From Stichopus chloronotus (taxonomy: Eukaryota > Echinodermata > Holothuroidea > Aspidochirotida > Stichopodidae): a DNA stretch of 64,000 nucleotides. The number at the start of each line of letters is the position of its first letter. Within the stretch, counting starts at the first letter, position 1. The notes under the pieces are model-generated. The model did not search any database and was not told the origin of the DNA. It saw only the letters and a list, made by a program, of their open reading frames with translations. The translations under genes and the position numbers were made by a program. Positions 38,765-52,424 of this stretch are shown here, piece after piece. Location of the stretch: contig CM037845.1 of NCBI GenBank assembly GCA_021234535.1, positions 9,230,143 to 9,294,142 on the forward strand, in the 5' to 3' direction.

Positions 38765-41114
38765 AGGCGGAACCAAGATTAGGAACAGAAACTTTCTAGC
38801 CCAAGCAGACTCTGCAGAGTCCACGGTTGCCATAGATACCTTCCAATTTCTTTTGTTTTCAAAGGAGAGGGGTTGAACCCTCATGACACGTATCCCATAA
38901 GGACGCCGATTCGTAAGTTGTGAAACATTTCACTCACTTTTGGAGATGGATCCACGTACGCCCATGCTTATGCATGATGGGAATTTACAGAAAAACCTTG
39001 GCGGTTTACATAGCCAACAGTGGCCTATACTTACGTACACGGAGATAGGATTCGACCCGAAAATAAGTATCACCTCTACATTTTCGAAATAAGACCTCAA
39101 AATGTCAAAATATGGGCATATCATTCGCGGGCTCTCTATAGCCCATGTTCCATCTTCTTTCACATTAAGTTTCAACAGACATACCAAGGGAAGGAGCAGA
39201 CCCCACTCCAATTACAAAATTAGGGCTAAAAACAATTTTGCTCCATATTTTTAAAACTGCACTAATGCGAAACCAAGTTGTGAATAACAAATACAACTAG
39301 ACATTGATTTATCTTCATGCATACTCAGAGGGGTAACGTCATCTGTTGTAGATAACGACCACGTCCTTCAATTTAAAGCTTCCTAAAAATTATCGATATA
39401 TCCAATGACGCTTTTTGTGGTGCCACTGTAACTGAGCCAGTGAGCCGGCAGCCCTTCAACAGGACTTTAAGTGTAGTGAGTCTTATTCGCCACTACCTCT
39501 TCAACTTACTGCATGATGAATACTTTACTTAGTGAATCAATTCGATGTTTTTCAATGCATATTTGCAGATGACAACATAAGCTTTCCGTAACACCAAAAT
39601 TACGAAGTTTAATTGACACAATCACCTACAATCAATAATTTAGGACATGTCATTTTTTTTACTGTACATTTTGTATGAACCGTATTGCATACAGCCTATA
39701 CACATACGAGTGGGCTTCAGTGATCGCAAACCTGCCATTGTTTCTTTTCGCGTAAGTAATTCTGGCCTGTACCCGTGAAAAGTACTGCAACAGATTCGTC
39801 TTGTACTTTCCGAGTACATGACTCATTTACGAAATTCAGTGGTACAAAACGGATAGGCTATCAGTGGATAGGGGATGACACTTCCCTCTATTTGAATAAA
39901 AACTGAGTGGTTTTACAAAGTCTCGATTTAATACTGGATAATTTTAGGAGGTGTTGGAAACACATCTTGTAGACCTTTCGCAAGGAAGGTGAAAATCCTA
40001 CTTTTACACATACTTGCTCGCCTAAGTGGCCAGCAACAGTATTTTTTTTTTTTTTATGTTTTTGCAAATAGTTTTCATTTTTAATTCAATTTAAATTAAC
40101 TCAATTTAAATTCTCTGATAGTATCGAAATGAAGCTGAGATACTATGCTTGAAAAATCACCTCTTTTAGTTCACTAGCATTCAAAACCCCATGACGTCAC
40201 GGAACGTCATGCATAAAATGTAAGATGAAATCTCTTTTTTGAGTGATTGCGGAAGGAGTGTTTTCCTCATTTAATACGTTTTAACAAGATAAGGAGTGAG
40301 GTGTTTAGAGTACGTTAGATGTAGAGTACGTTTTTTTTTTCGGGGGGGGGGGGAGCCTGAATCACATATATGATCATAACAGATGATGAACCGCTCCTTA
40401 GAACTCTTACAAAAAGGGATGGCCACCCGCTGATCTTACGGATCTTTTTCCTGGGGAAAAAAATGCCGGGGAATACTTTGACGGGTACGCAACTTCTATA
40501 CACGTCAACGTACGTACGTATGCACAGCACTGGCTCGTCCTTACATTGCATGCCAGTGTTAACTACAGACCATCGAAAGCCTATACTTTAGCTGGAAGTA
40601 TTATCCCCCCCCCCCCCGAAAATGGTTGAACACTGGAGGGTCACGTGATGCGGGAATGTAATCTCACCGTGAGTATGATAAGTTTGTGCACCTTTAAATT
40701 TTTTAATGCTTAACTATGGATGTACAAAAGGTTATAATGTTACCTCAGCCGTACGAAATAGGGAGTTGTAACGACACAGAACAATTTTTCTGCATTTGAG
40801 GGGTGAATCACTGGACAGATTCTCTGCTACAACTGATGGAATGTCTCAGTTAGCAGCACAGTCTTGTACAGTGTACGCTGCGCGAGGTGCCCGTCGTTTG
40901 TTCGAACTACAGTATGCTTGTGCTGTTATAAAGCTCAAACGTATGAAACTATTACTCCTACCATACCAAGGCTTCGCCGCGGCACGTGACCCTACATGCT
41001 GTGGACAGTTTGACGCCATTTAACATAACATACCAAGTTTAAGGGCACAGGAGGGCAAAAGCCCCATAAAATGCCCTGTAAACCAGATCCCCCCCCCCCC
41101 CCCAGCGTAATTAG

Positions 41115-41288
41115 ATTCTGCTACAGTTCAAATAAAACTTATCAATGTTACCTTTGAATCTATTTACTGAAGTGGAATTTACAACCCAATCAGGCAGACT
41201 ATTCCACTCATTGACAACTATATGTGAGAAGCTAAACTTTCTCACACCAAGCCTAGGGAAGCATTTCACCAGCTTCTTACAATTAACA
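41115..41288 (-). mobile_element. CR1-like LINE tail fragment
   Basis: Minus-strand translation gives VRKFSFSHIVVNEWNSLPDW, then VVNSTSVNRFKGNIDKFYLN. It is the same conserved tail motif as the other LINE fragments, but from a more diverged copy. Confidence 0.7.
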
Positions 41289-42967
41289 TGAACACGAACA
41301 CTGGAGCTCTTCTACTGGAGCACTTCTTCCCGCTATAAGGATTGGATGTCACAGTAACTTCAAAATAGTATAGCGCCGCACCATCGATCAGCTCGCACAA
41401 TGAAGTCAGAAGTACTAAACCCATCTGTTATGTTTTAGGCTGCATGCAGAGCTATAGAAAGTAGCTGCAGACATGCTCAGCTAACCTCAGCAGCTGTAGT
41501 GCAAAGTCACTTGACTGGTGCAGTCACTGTAAGGTCGTTTGGAAGATTTGATAACAAAAACGCCCAATTTCGTCGATGCCAACTTTTCCAGTGTGTAAAA
41601 AGAATTTCTGGATTAGATGTAACTATTCTTAGAAAAAAAAATGTTTTCGTGCTTTGCCAAACATTTAGTTCGAAAGTTTGGGGATGGTGTGCAAGATTTC
41701 TGTATTGCTTTAACAGCACAGCCTAACGTACATGATAATGGCCACGTCGGCTAAATTGTCCGGGGAAACTGCCGAAGATGAGCATTGTTTCAATTAGGGT
41801 AGTTAGGTGGGCCTCGTGAGGGCCTAGGACTTCATCAATCAGGCGAGGTTTCTGGACATTCGATGGTCTAGCAGTAAAATTTAGCACACTAAAAGTGTTA
41901 CAGTAATTGCTTTATAACGACTCTTTCGATTTGCCTACACTAAACAATTAGTTTAACTGTTAGTTGGCGTAGCCCTAAATTACTTAGGCTAGGCCTAGGC
42001 TAGATGGTATTCACTTTAAAGTTATAGGCCCTAACGGCCTATGCCCCAGTATAGGCCTACAGCCATGGACAACATCTCGAAAGTGAGAGGGACTTTTCAC
42101 AATTTATAAACCGCCATCCTTGGGAAGGGAAACCCCTCCCCTTTGAAGTAGGAAATTATTGGAAGGTGTCAATATAGGCCTAGTCTATAGCAATTGGTGC
42201 AATATTTGGTCAATTTGTTCCTTTTAAAATGTAGTGCCAATTTTGCAGTCCATGCTAGGCCTATCTTGTTTGTACCCTCTACATAAAAAGTTGGAATCCT
42301 CTCATTGTCATATCTCGATGCAAAATGAGAGACTGTACTGACCAGTGGCTGATCATGATGTTTACAAACTTCCTGAAAATGTACAATCATTAAAAATTTC
42401 CATTTTTGGTTGTGTTCAACCATTACTAGTTAAGTTTTTTGTCTACACTTGAATACTTTGACAACTTCATTGATCGGAAAACATTTGAAAATACTATCAA
42501 AATGATAAAATATGCTTGACAATATTAGTGAGATCATAGGACTGTACAGCCTGTCTAGCCTAGTAGTAGGAATTAATGTGAAGAGCATAGTAGGCCTACA
42601 TTGACTGAATGAATAGTAAGTGGCTCACCAATTATTCAGATTGAAGAGATTTTTCATTGGATACTGTACTTGGGATGAGACATTTTAGGTTCAAAATTAT
42701 ATGTCTGAATCTGATGAGAGCAAAAGCAATGTGGCAGGGAAAAAAAAGTACAGGCAAGAACAAGAATTTTTTTTTTCTCCTTTCCCTCAGAGTCCTAGGC
42801 CTAAAATCAAGCAGTTAATTTAGGCCTAGTCTGATTGTCGTGGTAAGTTTTTGTTGCCCTCACATCATATGGCCATTGCAATGCTGACTAAAGGGGCTTT
42901 TTGTGTCTTTTTAACATTAACTTAAATATCATTTTAATTGACACCATTACTTGTTTCATGGAAGGCA

Positions 42968-43110
42968 GGTGGTTTGCTGCCCCGGATGCTGAAACAATGG
43001 CTGTTGCTGGATCAGACATAGAGGGTGCTCAATCATCACAACATGCGACACTTTTCAGAGAGGAATCATTTGCTCTGTCCTTTGAACCACAGCAGAGCAT
43101 AGATGACAGT
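42968..43110 (+). CDS. unknown gene, exon with start codon
   Basis: The acceptor-like ATGGAAGGCAG ends at 42967. ATG 42997-42999 opens 38 codons to a GTATGT donor at 43111 (phase 0). The frame is also open upstream to ATG 42958, so a slightly longer N-terminus without the acceptor is possible. Confidence 0.5.
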
Positions 43111-46100
43111 GTATGTCACATTCCATTAATTTTATTATTAGCTAGCTACATTTTCGTTTATAGTCAGAGGGACGGTATCCATTATCTTTACTTCTTTAAC
43201 AGACATGTCTCTACATATCAGGATATCAACACATGCCCTGAATTGATTGAAATAAAACTGCCCTATGATACCCACCCCCCTCTCCCTTTTATATCAACTT
43301 TTACCCATTTGTCATTCGTTTATGGAGATTCAGCTTTGTAAGAAGAAATAATTGTAAATTTAATTTTTAATGTTTAAATTTTGTGGCATTTTTTCACCTT
43401 TTACTTTGAATTACATTGAAGGCTGATTTAAGTTTCATCATGATTGGATGAATCAGAATTTTTGTGCAGAATGGTAGTTGATGCGTGATTGGATTATTGC
43501 ATAATGTTTCTTGTCTTCACAACAAAGGGCTGCCCCAAAATGTCAGAATTGGTAGCTCAAATGCCTGTGTTGCCCTCAGAAATGGTGGATACAACAGCAG
43601 ACAATGATCAGACACTCCAAGACCAAGAGAATTACAACCTTGAAGAGATGCAAGCATCAGAGCAACTGTGTGACAACAGAAACTTTTTAGATGACATTGG
43701 TGAGTTAATGTTAGAAAAGTCTTGTTGTGTAACCTACGATTGATGAAGTCAATTGTTGACCAGACTGGATATGGAACAAAGGACAAATGTATGTTAAATG
43801 ATATTGACAACATGGCTCTTACTTCCCTTAGCATTCACATCACTGATCCGTTGTGTGGTGGGTATACATGCTGATACTCTTTAAGCATACCTGCACATGC
43901 GACAGTAGCGCTACAAGTTGTTATATAACCATTAAGAAAGAGGGCGTTAAAAAGCTATATAGCAAATATTGTGTTGCATGCTGCCATTGTTTAGAGAAAA
44001 ATAGGGAAATAATGGATGTGATTTTGCATATGATCATAAATGATTTTACCTATGGAAAATATTGTGGAAAGAATCCTGGATCAGTTTGTTTCTTTGCTTC
44101 ACCAAACAAATCACAACATTCATATCCCCCCTTTTCATTGTTGTGCCTCTTATCTTCCCCTTCCCCCCCCCTCACTCCCCTCCATTCCAAAGTTTTGAAC
44201 AGCTTTGTTTAGTCTCCAACATTCCACTGAAATTAAGATTTAACACCCTACCTGTTTTCTTTTTTGCATGTGAAAAGGTATTAACTCAGGGGTCCTTTGT
44301 ACCCTTATAGGCAAGACAGAAATTTGGGAATTTTGCATTATAAATGGTTCTAATGGTAAAATGGTGGTCACATTCTGTTTGTTAAATTCAGGATGTGAAT
44401 TACACTGAACAGCTATGTCTTCATTCTTGAAATATACTTTTCAGACAGTATGTGTCATGATTTTTGTGCACTTGCAACTGTGAGGCTACCATACACTAAT
44501 CCATACTCCCCTCCTTAAAGGAGAAGGCAAGCCAGGACTTAAAGGTTCAGTGAGAAACTAAAATTTGGTGAACATATCACCAAATTGTTTTCTTTCCAAG
44601 ATATTGCAATTTGAATGTTCATAAAAACTTAATCAGGAAGCTTCCATTTTGAGATTGTGATGACATCACCCAACCACATGTGATTGAAAAGCTTTTTGTT
44701 CTATGCTTCATTGTCAATATCTTTTTAACAGTAGTTATGCATAGATTCAAATCAGAGTATTAACGATTTGATTATTGCAATTCAACGTACACAAAATGTG
44801 TACAAGTGCGTGCAGATTTATAGAAATTATAGGTAATAAAATGAAAAAATACATTTAGGTGGGGGGGGGGCAGTAGCTCTGGTGGTTAGAGTTAATGTCT
44901 GTCTTGAAGTCCGTGGGTCCCGGATCAAATCCCTTCGAACTACTCGGAATTTTCTTGGAACTCATATTTGGCTTATTCAATAAAGCATGCATGCTGAGAA
45001 GATAACTTTGGTCTCTTGTGTCCCATTTAGGGCTCTTCTGCTTTAGGTTGCTCTGTACCGCTCGGTGCTGATGGGCTGCTGATCTAGTCACGTTCTCCAC
45101 CCCACCCTGCCTTTGGGAGAGTAGCTAAATGCTAGGGACATGCTCTCGTCCATCAGATGGGACTGTTAAATGGCAGCTAGTCCCTAAAGAGGGTTTGGGT
45201 TAGCATTGAGATTGCCATTATCAAAAGAGTACAAGGAGTGAATCGCGGCAGTATTCATCCATGAACACGGCCCTCGATGAGCCCATGTGGGCTACCTGTT
45301 CTCCAAACTTTCAAGTCGAAGTAAGAAGATAATTGAAATAACAATAAATGCTAGAGAACACGCTTTGTTTAATCATAAAAGCCAAGTTCTTCTCTTCTTA
45401 TTACTTTCTAATTACCTTTTATTCCCTTCTAATTGCTATCTTATTGTCATGAGACAGTAGTGACAGAAAACTGTGAACTTAATGCCTTGTTTATGTTATA
45501 TGTAAATGAACATGATCTTGTCGCACATTGCAGGGTTCGTTCCACGTCAACAGAAACAAGCAAAAAGAAACCCTTAAATGTCGCACACGTCTCTTTCAGA
45601 TCATCACGTCCATTACCAGCTCGATGTAGAAATTGAGCAATTTCGTTCCAACTTGCACAGTATCCTGTCTCAACATCAAGAGCGAAACAGACAAAAGGTA
45701 ATGAAAAGATGATGGTAGTTTGAATTTGCGTAAGTACAGAAGCATGCTTGGTGATTCGGTTCAATGTGCTCGAAGGACTGGTGCAGTTGGCTCAATTAAG
45801 GTCATATTCCAAGAAAAATGTAATTTTGCCCAAAGGGGACAGTTGGCTGAAGGTCTCATTCCAAGAAAACTGCTGTCACAGTGATCAAGACTTAAAGAGC
45901 TAGTATACAAGAAACTGCCGCTTCATCTCACTGTGAAAAGTGAGTCAAAGTTCAGCCTGTCCACTTTGATATTATATTCAAAATTTATCAAAGTTTAGCA
46001 ACATTAACTTATCTCCAAATTTCGGTACGCAGCTTCACCTTTAATCCGTAATTTGGTTTGATGATGGACATACTATATGTATTAATTGCTCAACAGAAAT

Positions 46101-49100
46101 AATTCAAACAACTTTGCTTTGTACTCAAGCTGATGTTGACGTGACATCACCTATTTATAATTCATCGAATTGTACAGGAGTCCATCGTATTTGATTTACA
46201 GTTCAGAATGGCTGGTCATTTTCTTTCTTTCTGTCTTTTTTTTTTCAAAGCGGAGGGTATGCATATGTTTGAATTTGTATGTACACATAGAAACTTTGCT
46301 GTGAATCTGCGGTAAATTGCTACGTACATATGCATAATGTCATACTTTCCCTATTCAGGACAGTCATAAAGTGCAGCTGAACTTGGCTTTGTAATGAATG
46401 GTTTGTTTTTCTTTTTTTTGTCCCTGATTTTTTTTTATTTCTGGGCGTTCTTTCATCCAGTTAGTTAAGAGTACTTTTAATTTGGAGCCACCAAGCTGCT
46501 TCACCACAACACTCAGGACCTCTTCATACAAGTGTAACAATTTTTTTCTTTTTTTTTCCTCATGGCATTTTTATGAATCACTTACTTTTTACTTTGTTAC
46601 ATTTGAATACTTGATGAATATTGCAAGTGGACCAAAATAATACAAATCATTCAGTGAGATCATATTTATTCCAGTATTAAACTCATTGACAAGTAACACA
46701 TTGACAATGCTGATGAAAGTATACAAGTGGGAGTACAATAGTACCCCGTTCTTTCTCTTTTTCAAAAAGCTCTGATGCGAAACATTTGCCTCTGCTTTTT
46801 TCCCCATTTCTTGTTTGTCTTTGAAAAATTGTCACTTTGTAAAGAAAAAGTTAGCATAGAGCGTAAAAGGAATTATACTATGTGATAGAAATAGAGTCTT
46901 GCAGGTTCAGGAAATTGATCGATTTTTCAGGATAACCTCAAGGAAATATTTGCTCATTTTTACTCCTGTCCATGATTTTAATGTTGAACAGTTCATTCCC
47001 CATGATGCAATTCTGGCTGTGGTCTGGTAAACACAACATAATCTTGTTTTTTTCAAAATTGAAGAAAAGTATTAAAAATACATGAGAACCAAATGGTACT
47101 ACTGTTTGATGTTCATCCAAAGTTAGGTACCACAGAGCTTGCACCTCTTTTGACAAGATAGCTTGATTCTGATACGTAACCGATGTCTATTCATGTGATT
47201 GTGTTTCAGAAGCAGCGAGTGCTAAACAGTGGTCTTGGACTACAGAACTTTACTGTCAAACGTGTTGATTTTCTTTGAATTTTTTCTAGGCGAAAGTCAT
47301 GATTTTAATCAAAAACAGTGATTCAAATCAAATAACTGATGATGATTTTTTTTTAATAAAAATCATGATTTTAAGTATGATGTTTATTGGCTTGATTTAA
47401 ATCAAACAACTCTATAATAATGATCATTCTCATCTTTAATGACATTTCATGTGTAAGCTCAATTTCAGAGGTGCATTGATTGATCACTGAAAATTAGTTC
47501 CATTAACTTTGGTTAGTGTTCCATTTTTCTTAGCTTCATGCACTATACGTGTGGTGCTGTAAAGCAAGTTCTCATATTCTGCAAGTTTGCAGCATCCACG
47601 CTATGAAGGAACAACCTGGGAGGAAAATCCCTCTCTAAAGAAAGCTTTGGGGAGGGATTTTCAAAATCAAGGTGGGAGTTGTCACTTGGTAAAGATTCAG
47701 TCGCAATTTATTGTGTGAATTAACGATTGTAGCTGCAACCTCGGCTGTGGAAAAAAAGCGTGTGGCATTTTCTCGCATGAGATTTATCTTTGTGCAGGAT
47801 ACGGGGGATAAATGCGGGTTTCTCGCAATCTGTGTCTTAAGTAGCGCAAACACTGCTGCTTTAATTTTGTTTTTTTTTCAGAGTCCTCTTCAAAGAGTAC
47901 CTCAGTTCTTTGAATCTCAGGAACAAAACTCATCAGGTATAGTGCCAACATTACTATTTTTTTTTAAGTCATGTGAATTAATGATTTACTTCAGGTACTT
48001 TTGTAAAACCTAGTAAATGTTTCTTTATGGAGTGTGTTGCTCCTCATCATCATAGCTACATTAAGAATGTCATGTCTTGCAGACAATAGAATTCTATATT
48101 GTTAGACAAAAACATTAGAAGACCATATGTGTGAAAATTGTGTGAATTCAGTCTATTTTATTAAACTGGTACAGCTTTGTTGACGTACTACGTAATTGCA
48201 TGTTTGTTGGTCTTGAATCACATAAATTGTTACAACATTCCCATAGAATAGGGTTCATAACATAATGCTTACCTGGATAGTTTGATCCTCATAGCTTCAT
48301 TTTGTGCAGAGATTTGGAACCATATATGGACAGAGAGTTAATTGGTCAATGCTGGAACAGATGAGAACATACAGCATTATATCTGAATTTTTTTCTGATC
48401 AGCATGTAACAGAAAAGTTGAACAATGTGATCTCGACAATGGGAATTTTAAGAAAATCTCTCACTTCCATGGATTGCACAACATTTAAAACACCGTTTGC
48501 CAGTCGTCATCGTGCACCCATGTGTGGAATACAAAAATCGATTATAGAACACTTAAATTGAATAAAAAAAAAAAATATTGAAAATGTTCAAAGACAAGCT
48601 ACTAAACTGATTCCTGGCTGGCTTACAAGGCTATTCCTGTAAGGAGAGATATGTGTTGAGAATTACACACACTTTGTTACCATCATCTGAGCCATGATTG
48701 AAGCTCATAAAATTATAAGTGTTAGTTACAGTAGTCAGTCAGTTTCACAGTTCCTCCCATTAAAGAAACAGACTCTTCCACCAGAAATTTGAAAGGACAT
48801 CAAGGTGAAATGTTCGGAAGAGCAATTTCACTCAGGGTTATCTGTGTCTGGAATAGTCTGTGACATGACAATGTAAAATAACTTTACTACATCTACCGGC
48901 AGTTTCGACTTGAGCGAACATTTGATCAATTTTGGGGGGCAGCAGTTTCAAAGGCACATGGTGCCTCCTACCAGAATTCATCTATGTGTCACATGACGGC
49001 GTCAGGTGGAGCTGACAAGCTCTGATTTTCACAATCGTAGTTGCATGACCTTGCACCAAAGCTGATAGTGTACCATGCAATTTCATTGTTTACCAACCAA

Positions 49101-50719
49101 AAGTCCTCAAAGATCGGTTTTTACCGACGAACGGTCGGATCAGATCATTCCCAAATTAATTATTGCAGCCTTCTGCTTTCCAGTGAGAGTATCACCACCC
49201 AGTTATCCATTTTACACGACATTGCCTACACAGTTGTTTCCTTGAACTCAGATAGAGTCCTATTTTACAAGTACCAGTAATCATTGGAAATGTTATCTTC
49301 CTGTGGGTTTCCATGACTAGCTACTGTTTGCTGAGTAATCATTCATGTGTTCCCAAACCCCGTCATGGCGTCTCATACTATTTGAGAAGAGTTTTTGGGG
49401 TTGGTGGCATCTTCAAATCTAATTTTGAACATTCACTTGCTATGTTATGCCCCCTTGTGTCCAAATATGATTAGTAATTAATAATCTGTAATTTTTATCA
49501 CCATACCATCATATTTTTCCCCCCGCCTGAGATACTTGATCTTCAGCCCAGGAATTTACATTTTTTTTTTCATTTCTTTTTGTCATATTTGGTATGCAAA
49601 TATAACCACACAGGTTTACTTTCTGCATGGCAATCTCTTTGCTAACTGTGTACTGATTTTAATTTTTACATATTTATTGAACATGTTCTGAAAGTTAGGG
49701 AGACCCGTCAGGCACAGTGTGATGCTGGCAACAAACCGCTGCTCTGTTTAAACGATGAACTATCTTCCTCCTCATCAGCTCGGTGGCCATCATGCTAGGC
49801 TTCCTTCAATGCAAATATAGTCTCCCAGCCCTTGTAGGCTTGTTATAGTCATACTGTTAAATCATATCCATAATGGCTCCGTGGTTAAACCATATCACCA
49901 AAATTTACTAGTCTGTGATCACGGGTTTCATACACTGGCAGGGCCTAGAAAAGCTTGAAAAACTGTGATCTGAGATGTCATGCTCAAGGCCTTGAAAGTG
50001 CTTGAAGTTTTGGTATCTTGCATCAGTGCTTGAAAAGTTCTTTTCTTTGTCCTTATAATCCCTTACTCTTTACCGATTGAACACAAGCCCTACATGTGGT
50101 TGGAAGCAGAAATCACCTTTGGACTACTCAATGCATTTTGTAAGGGTGTAAATAATTGGACTTGACATTTTGTGAGGCAGTATTGAATTGAGAACCTTGA
50201 ATTGGTTGCATAGTGCAACCAATAATTACTTCCAGTTACAGAAAAAAAAAAAAAAAGACTGCCAGAAGTGTGTAATTTTTTAAAAAAGACTGCAAGACAG
50301 TTCAGAAAATAGATTAAAGGGGGATAATTGGCCTACTTTCGATGAGGGGTCTTTTGAAGGAAAGTCTATAGTTTTGACATATTACACATCATACATACCT
50401 TTCTTCAACTTTCTTCCTTTAAATTTAGTGTAAGCGTATTGCCTTAGCAGATGTGTGGTACAAAAATGATCCCATGTGTGGTAAAAATGATCTGCAAATG
50501 CAGTCAGGAGGTGTCCCAGTAGACAGAAAAATCCATTTATTTTTCAATTTTCGGTGTGTCAAGGGAAAGGGAAGCATACGTGGTCATAGGTGTGTGTATG
50601 ACCCTCTGACCAAACAACGATCCGTATTCAAAGCTAGGGAGCAGCCTACATACATAGAAATTACAAGAGGAGACCAGTCACTTAAAGTCATTTTATATGA
50701 CAGTTTTAAAGTGTTGTAA
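42968..50719 (+). CDS. unidentified 236-residue protein, five-exon model
   Basis: Exons 42968-43110 (ATG 42997), 43528-43699, 45600-45697, 47882-47936 and 50448-50719 have agreeing phases and sum to 711 coding nt ending in TAA 50717-50719. The start MAVAGSDIEGAQ has a good context (AACAATGG). Residues 1-90 are acidic and disordered. A heptad-like segment follows, YQLDVEIEQFRSNLHSILSQ (about 100-120), likely a coiled coil. The C-terminal ~90 residues are basic, with several Cys and aromatic residues (WYKNDPMCGKNDLQ, HLFFNFRCVKGKGSIRGHRC, KVILYDSFKVL). I recognise no family. Alternative 3' exons compatible with exon 4 lie at 58146-58191 and 60326-60371, so the last exon is the least certain part. 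Confidence 0.5.
43528..43699 (+). CDS. unknown gene, second coding exon
   Basis: Acceptor TTGTCTTCACAACAAAG and donor GTGAGT at 43700. It encodes GCPKMSELVAQMPVLPSEMV, a Gln/Glu/Asp-rich stretch, and ends NRNFLDDI plus one base. Confidence 0.55.
43700..45599 (+). other. intron of the unknown gene with a SINE-like insertion
   Basis: Contains the tRNA-derived SINE-like repeat at 44866-45310. No other coding or repeat is recognised. Confidence 0.5.
44866..45310 (+). mobile_element. tRNA-derived SINE-like element
   Basis: The 5' end GGGCAGTAGCTCTGGTGGTT is tRNA-like, with an A-box (TAGCTCTGGTGG). About 40 bases later comes a degenerate B-box (GGATCAAATCC) compared with GGTTCGAATCC. It is followed by a tRNA-unrelated body including 'gtccatcagatgggactgtt', a sequence type common in invertebrate SINEs. 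The 3' end is not sharply defined. Confidence 0.6.
45600..45697 (+). CDS. unknown gene, coiled-coil exon
   Basis: Acceptor CGTCTCTTTCAG and donor GTAATG at 45698. Two entering bases complete Asp. It encodes HHVHYQLDVEIEQFRSNLHS, then ILSQHQERNRQK, with heptad-like hydrophobic spacing. Confidence 0.6.
47882..47936 (+). CDS. unknown gene, short exon
   Basis: Strong acceptor (TTTTGTTTTTTTTTCAG) and donor GTATAG at 47937. Eighteen codons, SPLQRVPQFFESQEQNSS, plus one leaving base; phase 0 at entry matches exon 3. Confidence 0.5.
48304..48900 (+). mobile_element. degraded CR1-like LINE fragment
   Basis: Protein-like pieces in changing frames: HVTEKLNNVISTMGILRKSL, then after stops IENVQRQATKLIPG and later a worn R-V-I-x-WN-S-L tail. 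These match the RT thumb (VxKAnrxLGxIRRxF) and VQRRATKLI blocks of CR1-type elements. Several stops and shifts mark it as dead. Confidence 0.7.
48901..50447 (+). other. non-coding, no recognised feature
   Basis: Intron-like sequence in the unknown gene model. An A-run lies at 50242-50256. 'cttgaaaagt/gtgcttgaa' words recur at 49950-50040. No exon is supported. Confidence 0.4.
50448..50719 (+). CDS. unknown gene, putative terminal exon
   Basis: The acceptor ATTGCCTTAG ends at 50447. One base from exon 4 plus CA makes Ala, then an open frame DVWYKNDPMCGKND through KVILYDSFKVL to TAA 50717-50719. An earlier acceptor (TTTAG, 50428) would bring in a stop with exon 4. Ninety open codons of protein-like composition in AT-rich DNA favour real coding, but I recognise no domain. 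Confidence 0.45.
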
Positions 50720-52424
50720 GAATAACATACTGTAGGTGCATTATGATCCCTTTTGCAACCACCTCTCGCTGTAGTGAAGCCTCTTTTGGTTTGTCGTAGA
50801 TGAACAGCATAGTCAAGAAGGAAAAATATTTTGTCCTGAACTTAAACAGTTAGACCGTGGTATGTATATGTACATGTATAGGCCTATATCATAAGATTTC
50901 TTCAAGTTATCCAAGAGAAAATACAGTCACCCCAAACTTTAATTTGTGTACCCACGATGCTATCATGAATGGCACTTTTTCAATATGCGATATCATTTTT
51001 GTCGTTCAATTGCTGAATTTTGCAGCAATACCACCGCGCTTATGCAATGAGATCTGATATCCAGCGACATCATGAATAATACTCATAATAGAAATAGGAA
51101 GAGAATTGCAAGATTTCCATGATTTTTCAAAGTGAAAGTAGTGACAACTGCTTTTTACTTCCTTTAATCCCTACTTCACTGATTAGACACCAACAGACCG
51201 TACGATCCAAATCGTCTTAATTTGTCCGAGAAAATCATGCAGTCGTTTGTTTTTCCATTTTCTGACATTTTCTAGGACAGCCTTGAAGCATATGGCAAAG
51301 ATGAACCAAATTCACCTCAAAATGTGTTGCTTCTGAAAATACCACCTCTGATGTAATTTACACTAATTGAGCGAGAAACGGTCATAGTAACCTACTTGTA
51401 CAATCTTCTTAATTCTTCAAACATTCCCAGCTGCAGCACCTTTTTCTGAATTCCCTCTGAGGAATTGTTCCAAAAACTCTGCATTGGCACTTGTGAAATT
51501 TGTTCAAGTGCTTGACAAATTTTTTTAACTTTGGCCTGTTTTATGTTGGGACTATACTAGCTTTTTTTTTCTTTTCTTTTTTTTTCTTTTGGCCGTGGAT
51601 GCAGTTGATTTTTGCCCTTCAGTGTGAATGACAGTCCTTTGTAGGGTAACTGGTTGATTCTGTCACTCTCTCATGGAAGGTTGGTCAAATTTGAGAGATA
51701 ACCGTGACAGTAATATTTAGTGCAAGCTGGGGGACACTTCTGACCGTTAAATTGTGTCACCGCAATCATTCAGCCCACATTCAAAATCTCTGTCAATTTA
51801 TTACCTGCTGCTCACCTACAGAAGATGTAAACGAATAGAGGCCAACTTACATTCCTCTATCATACCCAAGCTAGACGACAGTTAATGCAGTGCGTGTGCA
51901 TTTTGTTTGATGCACTAAGCAGTGTCAGTTGTAGCTGAATCTAAGGGTCAAAAATCTCAGTGATCTTAAAAAAATGAATCCCTCATAAAGTAGAACCTAA
52001 TTTCTATAAATTGTCAGATGCTGATCATAGCTCTCTCAATGAGGTATTGTTTCATGAAGTGTGTATCTACTTGATAAATGTCCCCCTCAGTAATATTTGA
52101 TGCAATTTTAATCTCAGTTCAACCAGGACTGGCCGATAAAAAGTGGTTTCACTAACCACTCCTTTGTGACTGGTTACCACAGTGAACTGTTTGAAATATT
52201 CCCCTCTATAGATGGAATGGGGGCAACGTTAGTGAAACATAGGAGGCTTGCTCAGACAAGCAGTAATGAAGCCTTGAACTAATTTTGGTCAGGTAGATTA
52301 ATTGGGAACTGCATTTTTAAGCGACTAGCTGAGAAGTTCAGTCATGGTAGGGTACAGGTCCTACTAGGCCAGTGGAAGCCAAGATCTGCAGTCATGTTAA
52401 AAGGTTAATATCAGACAAAGTTTT
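50720..52424. other. no gene or repeat recognised
   Basis: AT-rich sequence with poly-T tracts (for example 51562-51588). Only short open frames are present, with no family motif or convincing splice pair. Confidence 0.4.

Noticed and set aside
42958..50719. ATM N-terminus as head-to-head partner of NPAT
   Set aside because: The exons found do not resemble the ATM N-terminal helical repeats.
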